From NCBI GenBank assembly GCA_937922795.1, contig CALAJK010000008.1:1-63546 (forward strand): 63,546 nt of DNA, given 5' to 3'. Positions 28,445 through 37,171 of the stretch are shown one piece after another (position 1 is the first letter of the stretch; every line of letters begins with the position of its first letter). A model generated the notes under the pieces. That model was given only the letters and a program-made list of their open reading frames with translations, had not been told where the DNA came from and ran no database searches. A program made the translations under genes and the position numbers. The stretch is from an uncultured Anaerolineae bacterium (GTDB taxonomy: Bacteria; Chloroflexota; Anaerolineae; Aggregatilineales; Phototrophicaceae).

Positions 28445-28789
28445 CTCAACGTGGACAGAGACGCAGACGCGATCGTTTTGGTCAGTCTGCGTCTCCTCTC
28501 GTCAGCCAGTTCATCTTAATTTGTTCACATTACGCGCCAGACATTGAAATAATGTAAACTGCGGTCATAAACGATACAGACTCGACTGATATTTACACTG
28601 TGCTTGATTAGTTCGTTTGGACTGATCACAGTAGCGAGACTGTCGCGCCTGCTGGATAGCGCGATCAGTCATGACCGCACTCAACGCTTTCTGTCCAGTC
28701 CCACCATGGGAGATCAACAGCCAATCATTCGACAGGTGCGAGCGCCAGCGTCACAATCCTGGCGCCGCGTTCATCCGCAGGGAGAAACC
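28445..28789. other. Intergenic region before the FGGY kinase
   Basis: After the stem-loop the sequence becomes AT-rich around 28515-28620, which fits a promoter region for the kinase gene, but no pair of boxes is convincing. An upstream in-frame ATG at 28604 exists, but the added 62 residues look non-coding. Confidence 0.4.
28458..28495 (+). terminator. Stem-loop after the phosphofructokinase gene
   Basis: A perfect 11-bp stem (GAGACGCAGAC / GTCTGCGTCTC) with a 16-nt loop starts 13 bp after the stop codon. No U-run follows, so termination or 3'-end protection is inferred. Confidence 0.6.
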
Positions 28790-30265
28790 ATGACCGTTCT
28801 GGTAATCGACATCGGCAGTTCATCGGTTCGCGCCATACTGTTCGACGACCGCGCCCGCCTTCTGCCGGACGCTGTGGCTGCTCGCTCGCATCAATTCGCG
28901 ACGCAGCCTCCGAGCGCCGCTTACGCGGACGCCGACCACCTGCGCCGTCTGACCGAAGCCTGTATCGACCAGGTTCTGGAGCACCCGCTGGCGAAATCGA
29001 TCGAAGCGGTCGGCCTGGCCAGCTTCACCGGCAGCCTGCTGGGCGTGGACCGGCGCGGCGTCCCCAGCACGCCGGTCTACACCTATGCCGATACCCGCAG
29101 CCAGCCCGATGTAGACTTGCTGGGCGCGCGCATCAACCGCGAGGACGTTCATCAGCGTACCGGCTGTATACATCACGTTTCCTACTTCCCTGCCCGCTTC
29201 CATTGGCTCCGGCGCACCGATCCAGCGCGTTTTCAGGCTGTCTGCCGCTGGATGGATTTTTGCACCTATCTGTATACGCTGTGGTTCGGCGACGCCCCAT
29301 GCAGCTATTCCATGGCGTCCTGGACGGGGATGCTGGATCGTGCTGCCCTCGCCTGGGACCAGACCTGGCTTGAAGTGCTGGACATATCCCCCGCCCTACT
29401 GCCTCAACTGGCCGACTATGATCAAATGCAGGTCGGGCTGAAACCCGAATATGCCCGGCGCTGGCCTGCGCTGCGGCGAACCCCGTTTTGCTTGGCGGTC
29501 GGTGACGGCGCTGCCGCCAATGTGGGATCAGGCAGCGTCGATCAAACAACAATCGCGCTGACGGTGGGGACAACCGCCGCCTTGCGCGTCATCCTGCCAG
29601 GCGAGCCGCCGCCCGTCCCACCCGGCCTGTGGAGCTACCGACTGGACGCGCGTCACCACGTTCTAGGCGGCGCCACTTCCGAGGGCGGCAATATCTTTCG
29701 CTGGGCGCGGTCAGTCCTGACGCTGCCGGACGATGCGACGATCGAAGCGGAATTGGCGCGGCGGCCGCCCGACGCTCATGGGCTGACCTTCTTGCCGCTG
29801 CTCAGCGGTGAGCGCAGCCCCGGTTGGGCCGGCGCTGCTGCTGGCGCTGTCTCCGGCCTGCGTCTGGGCACACAGGCGCTCGACATCCTTCAAGCCGCCC
29901 TGGAAGGTGTAGCGCTGCGCTTGGCGCTCATCAACGATCAGCTCCGCCTCTTAGCGTCGGATGACGCAGCGCTGATGGCAGGCGGCGGCGCGCTGGCTGC
30001 GTCGCCCGCCTGGGCGCAGATGATCGCCAGCGCCATCAATCGTCCGCTGCATCTGCTGGCCGAAGCGGAGATCACAGCGCGCGGCGCAGCGATTCTGGCG
30101 CTGTGCGCCCTGGGGCGCTGCGGTCTATCATCCTTCCCGCCAGCAGTCGCGCACGTGGTGCGCCCGGTACCGGAACAGACGATGGCGCTGCGCCGGGCGC
30201 TCAAACGTCAGGTCGCGCTCTACCAAAAACTCGTCACAGGCCAACCGCTGACCGAAGCGATATGA
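28790..30265 (+). CDS. FGGY-family carbohydrate kinase, gluconokinase/xylulokinase-like
   Basis: This 491-residue kinase of the sugar-kinase/actin/Hsp70 fold has the N-terminal phosphate-1 motif VIDIGSSSVRA, the FGGY_N fold, and a C-terminal lobe with VGDGAAANVGSG and LMAGGGALAASPAWAQMIA (adenosine motif). It phosphorylates a sugar, sugar acid or polyol. The GSSSVRA and SEGGNIFRW features recall gluconate kinases, but the substrate is uncertain. The ATG at 28790 has GGAG 5 bp upstream. It stands alone between hairpins. Confidence 0.8.
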   Translation: MTVLVIDIGSSSVRAILFDDRARLLPDAVAARSHQFATQPPSAAYADADHLRRLTEACIDQVLEHPLAKSIEAVGLASFTGSLLGVDRRGVPSTPVYTYADTRSQPDVDLLGARINREDVHQRTGCIHHVSYFPARFHWLRRTDPARFQAVCRWMDFCTYLYTLWFGDAPCSYSMASWTGMLDRAALAWDQTWLEVLDISPALLPQLADYDQMQVGLKPEYARRWPALRRTPFCLAVGDGAAANVGSGSVDQTTIALTVGTTAALRVILPGEPPPVPPGLWSYRLDARHHVLGGATSEGGNIFRWARSVLTLPDDATIEAELARRPPDAHGLTFLPLLSGERSPGWAGAAAGAVSGLRLGTQALDILQAALEGVALRLALINDQLRLLASDDAALMAGGGALAASPAWAQMIASAINRPLHLLAEAEITARGAAILALCALGRCGLSSFPPAVAHVVRPVPEQTMALRRALKRQVALYQKLVTGQPLTEAI

Positions 30266-30569
30266 GACAGACGGCGCCAGCCGCAACGCTCAGCCAAGTC
30301 TCGCGACTCGCCTACAGGTTATGGCGCTCCCTCACGAGTTCTGCCCTCAGGCTGCACCCTTCGCGCCGCTAATGTACTCGCAGGGCAAACGCGTCAAAAC
30401 TAATGAGCAGACCAAGAGGGGTCAGATTGAGGGAGTTGGCAAAACGGTTGACACTCACAGCGCCTGTCGAAGCGGTAGACAGGCGCTGAGCTATTGCGAC
30501 AACGTGTATGGACTGAACCGGCGAACGGTAGATGTGAGTGGGATGATGCTTACATCTTACTGTTAAGCA
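30266..30569. other. Convergent intergenic region after the FGGY kinase
   Basis: This 304-bp spacer separates two convergent transcription units. An 81-codon open frame (30321-30566) has no homology that I recognise and no ribosome site. The only notable structure is the stem-loop at 30458-30488. Confidence 0.5.
30458..30488. terminator. Stem-loop between convergent operons
   Basis: A perfect 11-bp inverted repeat CAGCGCCTGTC / GACAGGCGCTG encloses a 9-nt loop. It lies 82 bp beyond the end of the long minus-strand operon and about 190 bp beyond the kinase gene. There is no T-tract on either strand. Confidence 0.55.
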
Positions 30570-31337
30570 TTATTTACCCCCATCAACGGACAAAACCTGG
30601 CCGGTGATCCAACTGGCATAGTCCGAAGCCAGGAACAAGACGCTGTAAGCGATGTCCTCCGGCGTTCCCAAGCGTTTCAAGGCGATGCCTTCCACCAGCC
30701 GGCGCTGGCCTTCCTCGCCGTAGGACTGCCACTGGCGTTCGGTGTTCGGGTTCGAACGGACAAAGCCCGGCGCGACGCTGTTGACGGTGATATTCCATGC
30801 GCCCAGTTCATGGGCGAGCTGCCGCGTGAGGTTCACTAGCGCAGCTTTCGATGCCGCGTAGGCTTGAATACCGGTCAGGCTGACGCCCAAGCCGGCGCCG
30901 CTGGAGATGTTGACGATGCGTCCGTAACACGCCGCTTTCATCCCTGGCGCTGCTGCCTGGCAGCAGTAAAATGCGCCGGTCACATTCACGGCGAAGATGG
31001 CGTGCCATTCCTCTGGCGTCACCGCCTCGAGCGGCCGGCCAACTTGCCCCAGCACGCCGCCCGCGTTGTTCACCAGAATATCTACCCTGCCCGATTGGCT
31101 GGCGGCCTCGGCGGTGAACGCCATCACGCTGTCGCGATGGGTGATGTCCACAACCCGCATCTGACAGCGCCCGCCGACCTCCAGGCACAGCCGCTGAGTT
31201 TCCGCCAGCTCATCCGGCAGGATGTCGCAGCCCCAGACAGACGCGCCGCGCCGCGCGAACTCCAGACAGATCGCCCGCCCGAAACCGTGGGCAGCGCCGG
31301 TGACGATGACCGTCCTGCCAGCAAACTCAATGAGCAT
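30570..31337 (-). CDS. Short-chain dehydrogenase/reductase
   Basis: This 255-residue classical SDR has TGAAHGFGRA (cofactor loop), NNAGG, a catalytic Ser in NISSGAG, and YAASKAAL. Acidic residues after strand 2 (GCDIL) favour NAD. The ATG at 31337 overlaps the stop of the upstream M32 peptidase by 11 bp; the open frame extends to 31505, but those residues lie inside the peptidase gene. It is the last gene of the 17-gene operon. The substrate is unknown. Confidence 0.85.
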   Translation of the reverse strand: MLIEFAGRTVIVTGAAHGFGRAICLEFARRGASVWGCDILPDELAETQRLCLEVGGRCQMRVVDITHRDSVMAFTAEAASQSGRVDILVNNAGGVLGQVGRPLEAVTPEEWHAIFAVNVTGAFYCCQAAAPGMKAACYGRIVNISSGAGLGVSLTGIQAYAASKAALVNLTRQLAHELGAWNITVNSVAPGFVRSNPNTERQWQSYGEEGQRRLVEGIALKRLGTPEDIAYSVLFLASDYASWITGQVLSVDGGK

Positions 31338-32871
31338 ATGCGCCCAACTGGTAGAGATCGCTGAATTTGGCTTCCAGATAAGCCAAATACGGACCGACTT
31401 GCAGATCGCTGCCCGTGCAGCGCTGCAGCAGTTCGCTGGCGCTGTAAGCGCGACCGTGGCGGTAAATATTCTGCTGCAGCCAGTGGAGCAGCGGCGCATA
31501 CTCACCGCGCGCCAGGGCGTCGTTCAGGCCGGGCACATCGCGCCGGGCAGCCTCCAGGAACTGCGCTGACATCACGTTACCAACTGTGTAGCCGGGGAAC
31601 GAACCGAACCCGCCACCCGACCAATGAATGTCTTGCAGGACGCCATCCGTGTCAGTGTCCGGCGTGACGCCCAAATACTCCTGCATCTTAGCGTTCCAGA
31701 CTTCGGGTAGTTCGTTCACCTTCAGGCTGCCGTCCAACAGTCCCATTTCGATTTCCACCCGCAGCATAATGTGCAGGTTGTAGGTCACTTCGTCAGCTTC
31801 GACCCGGATCAGGCTGGGACGGACGCGGTTGACTGCACGGTACATCAGATCAGCATCGGCGCGCGCCAGTTGTTCGGGGAAATACTCGCGCAGACGCGGG
31901 AAATGAACTTCCCAGAATTCCCGGCTGCGGCCGATCTGGTTCTCCCACAGGCGTGACTGCGACTCGTGGGCGCCGTAGCTGGTGCCGCCGACCGGATATT
32001 TGCCCAGGAAATCAATGGTCAGGGCAGTGCGGGTCAGCGCTGGATCAACCCCCTGTTCGTAGAGCGCGTGGCCGGTCTCGTGCAGCGTCCCAAACAGCGC
32101 CATCGGCAGGTAATTGAGGCTGTAGCGCGTGGTGATGCGCACATCCTGCCGGGTGAATGAAATCTCGAAGGGGTGCGGCGCAACGTCCAAGCGTCCGCGG
32201 TTAAGATCGTAGCCAAAGGCTTGGGCGATTTCTAACGCGAATGCGCGCTGTTTATCTAGCGGATATTCATGCACCCACAGATCGCGCTCCAGCGGCCGGT
32301 CATGGGCGACGATGCGCTGGAGCAGCGGCAGTAAACCGGCCTTCAACTGGTCAAACAGTACGCGCAGTTTGGCGGCGGTCATGCTCGGCTCATACTCGAA
32401 GACGAGCGCGTCAAACGGATGTTCCTGGTAGCCGATGGCTTCCGCCTGCCGCTTCGCCAGATCGAGCTGCTGCTGCAAATAAGGGGCGAAGCTGGCGAAG
32501 TCATTTTCCACCTTAGCTTTGGCCCAAACATGTTCTGAGACAGGCTCAAGCGCCGCCTTCTCGCTCACCAGATCGAGCGGGATGCGCCGGATGATCTCAA
32601 AGTACTGACGGGTCTGGCGAACGGCGCGCACCCGGTACGAGTCTTCATCTTCGCCGGCGATTTCTGCCTCAACTGCATCTAACAGGCGAGCGGTTTTGTC
32701 GCTGATGAAATGCTCCTGAGCGAGACGCGACAAAGTCGCTAACTGGTAACCGCGCGTCTCAGCCCCGCCGGGCGGCATCTGTGTCCGGGCATCCCACTTC
32801 AAGATAGAGATGGCGTTTAGAATATCGCTCAGCTCAGCGATATGATTCTGGAATTGTTCGTAGGCGCTCAT
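31327..32871 (-). CDS. M32-family metallocarboxypeptidase (Taq-type)
   Basis: This 514-residue cytoplasmic zinc carboxypeptidase has the HExxH motif in LHETGHALYEQG, with the third ligand probably the Glu in GAHESQSRLWEN. The N-terminal SILKWDARTQMPPGG and the C-terminal DIHWSGGGFGSFPGYT segment are typical of the family. It removes C-terminal residues from peptides. It sits near the end of the peptide/amide-catabolic operon, 23 bp after an SDR gene. Confidence 0.92.
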   Translation of the reverse strand: MSAYEQFQNHIAELSDILNAISILKWDARTQMPPGGAETRGYQLATLSRLAQEHFISDKTARLLDAVEAEIAGEDEDSYRVRAVRQTRQYFEIIRRIPLDLVSEKAALEPVSEHVWAKAKVENDFASFAPYLQQQLDLAKRQAEAIGYQEHPFDALVFEYEPSMTAAKLRVLFDQLKAGLLPLLQRIVAHDRPLERDLWVHEYPLDKQRAFALEIAQAFGYDLNRGRLDVAPHPFEISFTRQDVRITTRYSLNYLPMALFGTLHETGHALYEQGVDPALTRTALTIDFLGKYPVGGTSYGAHESQSRLWENQIGRSREFWEVHFPRLREYFPEQLARADADLMYRAVNRVRPSLIRVEADEVTYNLHIMLRVEIEMGLLDGSLKVNELPEVWNAKMQEYLGVTPDTDTDGVLQDIHWSGGGFGSFPGYTVGNVMSAQFLEAARRDVPGLNDALARGEYAPLLHWLQQNIYRHGRAYSASELLQRCTGSDLQVGPYLAYLEAKFSDLYQLGAYAH

Positions 32872-32894
32872 CTTTAGATCCTTAACTAACCATT

Positions 32895-33677
32895 CTAGAT
32901 TGACCGCATCATGCCGCCGTCTACCCGCAGGCTGGCTCCGGTGATATAGGAGGCGGCTGGCGACAGCAGAAAAGCGGCCACTCGACCATATTCGTCAGTA
33001 GTCCCTAGACGACCCATCGGGATACGGGCGATGCTGCGGGCGCGCGCTTCCTCAAAACTGATCCCCTGGCGCTGAGCGGCCAGTTGATCGAGATAGTTCG
33101 TGCGTTCAGTCTCAATCCGTCCAGGCATCAGGTTATTCACGCGGATGCCATCAGCCGCCAGCTCGTCGGCGAGCGTTTTCACCAGCCCCACTACGCCCGA
33201 CCGCATCACGGTGGACAGGCCGAGCCGTTCGATCGGCTCGCGCACCGAAGAGGAGGTGCTGGCGAGAATCGCGCTGCCTCTGGGCATATGGGGCAGCGCC
33301 GCGCGAATCATCCGCACGGCGCTCATCAACGTCAGTTCAAAAGCAGCCTGCCATTGCTCATCCGAGATATCTTTGATCAGCGCCGCCGGCGGGCCGCCGG
33401 CGTTGATGAACAGCGCGTCCACACGCCCCCAACGCTCGACGGTGCGATCAACCCAGGCCTGGATATCAGCCGGACGGGTCACGTCACACACCACTGCCAG
33501 CGCTTCAGCGCCCGCGGCTTCCGCCAGCTTGCGCGCGGCGGCTTCCAGCCCCGCTTCATCATTGCTGCAAATGGATACGTGCGCGCCCTCTGCTGCCAGC
33601 GTTCGCGCTACGCCAAAACCAAGCCCCTGACTGGCTCCCGCCACCATGGCCACTTTTCCGGCCAGACCCAAATCCAT
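32895..33677 (-). CDS. SDR-family protein lacking the catalytic Tyr and Lys
   Basis: This 260-residue protein has a good SDR cofactor end (GASQGLGFG, CDVTRPAD, NAGGPP) and the C-terminal TGASLRVDGG. The YxxxK active site is replaced: the expected YSASKAG reads STVMRSG, giving S155 for Tyr and R159 for Lys. A recognised branch of 3-oxoacyl-reductase-like SDRs has such atypical sites. It may bind NAD(P) without classical redox catalysis, or use another mechanism. It lies 12 bp downstream of the DHDPS-like gene. Confidence 0.82.
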   Translation of the reverse strand: MDLGLAGKVAMVAGASQGLGFGVARTLAAEGAHVSICSNDEAGLEAAARKLAEAAGAEALAVVCDVTRPADIQAWVDRTVERWGRVDALFINAGGPPAALIKDISDEQWQAAFELTLMSAVRMIRAALPHMPRGSAILASTSSSVREPIERLGLSTVMRSGVVGLVKTLADELAADGIRVNNLMPGRIETERTNYLDQLAAQRQGISFEEARARSIARIPMGRLGTTDEYGRVAAFLLSPAASYITGASLRVDGGMMRSI

Positions 33678-33689
33678 CGTGCGCTCCTC

Positions 33690-34610
33690 TCAATGCTCAA
33701 ACATGAGTTTTTTCGTCGGATCAATGATGCCAACTCGTTTGAGAATCCAGTCTATTTCCTGATGAGTCCCCGCATCAATCGGCGCGAACGGCGGGCGCAG
33801 CGCCGGGCAGGCGATCGCGCCGCGCCGGTGCAGCAGTTCCTTGCGAATGGTCAGATTGATGACCGGCTGGTTCTCGTAGCGAATCAGCGGCAGATAGTGA
33901 TCGAAGATGCGCTCCGCCTCAGCCATATTCTCCGCCTGAAAGGCTTGGAAGACGGCGACCAGAATTTCAGTGAAGGCGAAGCCGGTCATCGTGCCGGAAG
34001 CGCCGCGCCGCAGTTCCTCCAGCAGGAACATCCCGCCCAGGCCGCCAAAGATCTCAAAGCGGTCGGTGCGCTCGCGGATCGCGCTGATCTTTTCCATCAG
34101 CGGCGGGTCTTCTAGCTTGAGATAGCGCGCGTTGGGGATTTGCTCGGCCAGCTTCGCCAGCATATCCGCCGACATGATGACGCCGTTCACCGGCGGGTAG
34201 TCCTGCACCACAATCGGGCTGTCTACTGCATCGGCAATGGCGCTGTACAGGCCGATGATTTGGTCGTCGGACGGACTCTGCATCGGCGGGGGCGCGATCA
34301 TCACGCCGGCCGCCCCCGCCTCGACAGCGGCGCGGCTCAGGGCAATGCAGGTCTTCAGGTCGTTGTGGCTCGTCCCGACGATGACCGGTATACAGCCGTT
34401 CACCGTTTCAACGACCTGCTCCATCACCTGACGGCGCTCGTCTACACTGAGTTTAGCGGCTTCGCCCAGGACGCCCAGGATGGTGAGGCCATAAGCGCCC
34501 TTGTCAATCTGAAACGTCACCAGATGCCGCAGGCTGGCGAAATCCACCTGTAAATCAGCGTCAAAAGGTGTCGCCAGAATATTGAAAATGCCGGTAATCC
34601 GATGACTCAT
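33690..34610 (-). CDS. DHDPS/N-acetylneuraminate-lyase-family aldolase
   Basis: This 306-residue TIM-barrel class I aldolase has the Schiff-base lysine in ARYLKLEDPP, the catalytic Tyr in VVQDYPPVNGV, and a GVLGEAAKLS loop in place of the GTTGE seen in DapA. That loop change argues against true dihydrodipicolinate synthase and for a catabolic lyase of a 2-oxo acid. The ATG at 34610 overlaps the MFS stop by 4 bp (ATGA coupling); the open frame to 34796 is inside the MFS gene. Confidence 0.85.
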   Translation of the reverse strand: MSHRITGIFNILATPFDADLQVDFASLRHLVTFQIDKGAYGLTILGVLGEAAKLSVDERRQVMEQVVETVNGCIPVIVGTSHNDLKTCIALSRAAVEAGAAGVMIAPPPMQSPSDDQIIGLYSAIADAVDSPIVVQDYPPVNGVIMSADMLAKLAEQIPNARYLKLEDPPLMEKISAIRERTDRFEIFGGLGGMFLLEELRRGASGTMTGFAFTEILVAVFQAFQAENMAEAERIFDHYLPLIRYENQPVINLTIRKELLHRRGAIACPALRPPFAPIDAGTHQEIDWILKRVGIIDPTKKLMFEH

Positions 34611-35890
34611 GGATGTTCCTCCTGCAAGGCTGCGGCCGAGACTAGTTGGTAACGGGGGCGGTTGCGAAAGATGAGCACGATGATCACCCCGGTAAATAGC
34701 ACACCAGCGGCGACGATCTGCATGATGACGCCAAACCCGACGGTTTTCTGCAGGTAGCCGCTGATGCTGGTCGCCGCAAACCAGCCGATATTCCACAGCA
34801 CCATCCCCACGCCGCTGGCTGTATTATGAAAATCTACCGGCAAATGGTCGAGGACCAGCGGTTGGAACAAGGGCTGCATCACATTGCGGAAAGAGGCCGC
34901 TATCACGAACGTCAGCACGCTGAGCGCCAGCGTGGATGCGAAGGCCAGCCCCATGAAACCAACTGCCGCGATCATCATGGTCAAGCCGAGCGCGTTGGCG
35001 CGCCCAAACCGCTTTTCCCACCAGGGATTGGCCAGCGGGATAAATGCCATCCCCAGCCAGCCGATACTCAAAATGATGCCAACTAACTGATCAGAACTGC
35101 CAAAACGATCACGGAAGAACAGATTGTAAAATGGGAAGGTCAGTCCGCCTGTAAACCCGAAAGGCAGCATCGGCAGCATGAGTACGACCAAATAGCCCCA
35201 AGGACTGCGCGCTAGGCGCGCCCGCGTCCTTGCGTCCTTGCTGGAAGCGGACACTATACGCACGTACAGGAACGGCAGCGCGCTAATCAGCACGACCAGC
35301 CCAGACGCCATCAGCGCCGCCCCATAGGCGAAGGGGGTTTGAGCGCTGGCCACGTCCTCGGCTGAAGCGACTCCTGCCAGCAGCGATACCATCCAGGCGG
35401 GCGTGCCGCCGCCGATCAGGCTGCCGAATGACATGGCGGTCATGCTGACGACGTTGTGCAGCGCGAAGAAACTCGTCTGCTCCTGCTGCTCGACTAAGGT
35501 CATCATCAACGGAGACATCGCGATCTGCTGCGCGCCGTAGAGAAACCCCAACAGAAAGCGGCTGAGCGCCAGGGCGGGCAAGGTTGGCAGAAACACTAAC
35601 ATCATGACCGTGCCGACAATCCCCAGTGTGGAGTACAGGATGACGCGATGCGTGCCCAATCGGTTGGTGAGCAAGCTGACCGGGACACTGGTCAGCAAAC
35701 CAGCCAAACGCGGCAGCGACTGCAGGAAAGCGATCGTGTCCGGCCCATGCCCCAGGCTGACGAAGTAGAAATTGAGCACTACATCGACCATCCCCAGCAG
35801 GCCGATGTGGAAAATTGCGCTGTAGACCAGGAACAGCAGCGCATGACGCTTGTCGCGCCTCAACCAGTCTCCGAGAACAGCGGCCATCAC
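34607..35890 (-). CDS. Major facilitator superfamily transporter
   Basis: This 427-residue membrane protein has about 12 hydrophobic segments in two halves joined by a charged loop (SSKDARTRARLAR) near residue 220. The TNRLGTHRVILYST stretch after the second segment is the MFS signature loop. In the operon it could import or export the compound metabolised by the neighbouring hydrolases. The start follows the amidohydrolase stop by 3 bp, and the end is ATGA-coupled to the aldolase gene. Confidence 0.85.
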   Translation of the reverse strand: MMAAVLGDWLRRDKRHALLFLVYSAIFHIGLLGMVDVVLNFYFVSLGHGPDTIAFLQSLPRLAGLLTSVPVSLLTNRLGTHRVILYSTLGIVGTVMMLVFLPTLPALALSRFLLGFLYGAQQIAMSPLMMTLVEQQEQTSFFALHNVVSMTAMSFGSLIGGGTPAWMVSLLAGVASAEDVASAQTPFAYGAALMASGLVVLISALPFLYVRIVSASSKDARTRARLARSPWGYLVVLMLPMLPFGFTGGLTFPFYNLFFRDRFGSSDQLVGIILSIGWLGMAFIPLANPWWEKRFGRANALGLTMMIAAVGFMGLAFASTLALSVLTFVIAASFRNVMQPLFQPLVLDHLPVDFHNTASGVGMVLWNIGWFAATSISGYLQKTVGFGVIMQIVAAGVLFTGVIIVLIFRNRPRYQLVSAAALQEEHP

Positions 35891-35893
35891 CCC

Positions 35894-37138
35894 TCAAGAA
35901 CCGACGCCGAGCATTTTCTTGCCGGCGATAAATGTCATGCGCACGCGTTCGAGCGCGTCCAGATCTTCGAGTGGGTTACCATCAATCACGATCAGATCCG
36001 CTTCCTTGCCCGCCTCAAGCGTGCCCAGCTTGTCCTCCAGGCGATTGATTCGAGCGGCAACGCTGGTGGCAGAGCGCAGAGCGGCGTAGTTGTTCCGGAC
36101 GACGCCGATTTTCACCATGAACTTGAGTTCTGGCGCGACGACCTCATGGCCCACGGCCGGGCTGCCGGCATCGGTGCCGAAGGCGATCAGGACGCCGGCT
36201 TTGGCGGCATTTACCAGGCCAGCGTAACGCGCCGGATTGGCGATCGCCCGCTTACGCTCTTCGATCTTCCACTCGGGGATGTTAAACCGGCGCGCCACTT
36301 CTTCCTGCGCCTGCATCACCAGCGGCGCGAACGTGGTCACGATCGGGACTTGTTTATCCAGCAGCAGTTGGATCGTCTCATCGCTCATCGAGCCGCCGTG
36401 TTCCACACAGTCCACGCCGAACTGTACGACGCGATAGATGCACTCGTTGTAGGTGGCGTGCGCCGTGATCGGCAGACCGTTGCGGTGGGTTTCATCAATC
36501 ACCGCCTCTAGCTCAGCGTCGGTGAATTCCAAGGTGTCGTGGCAGGCCATGATCTTAATTAGGTCTGCGCCGCCGCGCACCTGTTCACGCACTGCGCGCC
36601 GCATCTCGTCCGCCCCGCTGGCTTCACGACAGCACCAGTAGGTGTGGCCGCCCGTTTGGACGATGGCCTCGCCGCAGATCAGCAGCCGCGGGCCGGGGAA
36701 GATTCCCTGGGCGACCGCCTGTTTGGCGAAAAAGCCGCTCTTGTTCATGCCCAGATCACGCACCAGCGTGATGCCGGCGCGCAGGTTCTTGAGCATGTTG
36801 GCCGATGCTTTGTACGCGCTGATTTCAGGTGCATCATCCATAGATTGGCGCGCCAGATCGTGGATGCCATCCCAGGCCAGATGCGCGTGCGAATTCATCA
36901 TGCCGGGCATGATCGTCTGGCCGGAGCAGTCAATCACCTCGGCGCTGGTGCTGCCCAGATCGCTCATCGCCCCGACGGCCTTGATCTTGCCGCCTTCAAC
37001 CTCGACGAAACCGTGTTCGATGACCTCGTCGCCGCGGCACGTTAGCACGCGCGCATGGATGAAGATGCGATGCGGCGCCGACAGGTCAAACATGGGTTGG
37101 AGGATTTTCTGGTAACGCCACGCGGCTGGTTCAGGCAT
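35894..37138 (-). CDS. Amidohydrolase-superfamily protein (imidazolonepropionase/Xaa-Pro-dipeptidase-like)
   Basis: This 414-residue metal-dependent hydrolase has the HxH motif in NSHAHLAWDG, a Lys in LIKIMACHD that may be the carboxylated bridge, metal His in ITAHATYN and VEHGGS, and the catalytic Asp in FGTDAGSP. The C-terminus is the usual beta-sandwich return (GTLEAGKEADLIVIDGNP). Members of this branch include cytosolic prolidases acting on aryl or acyl dipeptides. The context of peptidases favours an amide or dipeptide substrate. A start at 37093 is also possible. Confidence 0.83.
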   Translation of the reverse strand: MPEPAAWRYQKILQPMFDLSAPHRIFIHARVLTCRGDEVIEHGFVEVEGGKIKAVGAMSDLGSTSAEVIDCSGQTIMPGMMNSHAHLAWDGIHDLARQSMDDAPEISAYKASANMLKNLRAGITLVRDLGMNKSGFFAKQAVAQGIFPGPRLLICGEAIVQTGGHTYWCCREASGADEMRRAVREQVRGGADLIKIMACHDTLEFTDAELEAVIDETHRNGLPITAHATYNECIYRVVQFGVDCVEHGGSMSDETIQLLLDKQVPIVTTFAPLVMQAQEEVARRFNIPEWKIEERKRAIANPARYAGLVNAAKAGVLIAFGTDAGSPAVGHEVVAPELKFMVKIGVVRNNYAALRSATSVAARINRLEDKLGTLEAGKEADLIVIDGNPLEDLDALERVRMTFIAGKKMLGVGS

Positions 37139-37171
37139 AGACTAAAGTCCTTTCGCAATGAGCAAACGCCG

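Noticed and set aside
30321-30566. 81-codon ORF in the convergent spacer
   Set aside because: No ribosome site, no resemblance to a protein family, and it runs through a stem-loop likely to be a terminator.
33084-34115. 343-codon plus-strand ORF
   Set aside because: Antisense to the SDR and DHDPS-like genes, no family resemblance, composition typical of the antisense frame of GC-rich genes.
35648-36511. 287-codon plus-strand ORF
   Set aside because: Lies antisense across the MFS and amidohydrolase genes and spans their junction; no motif.
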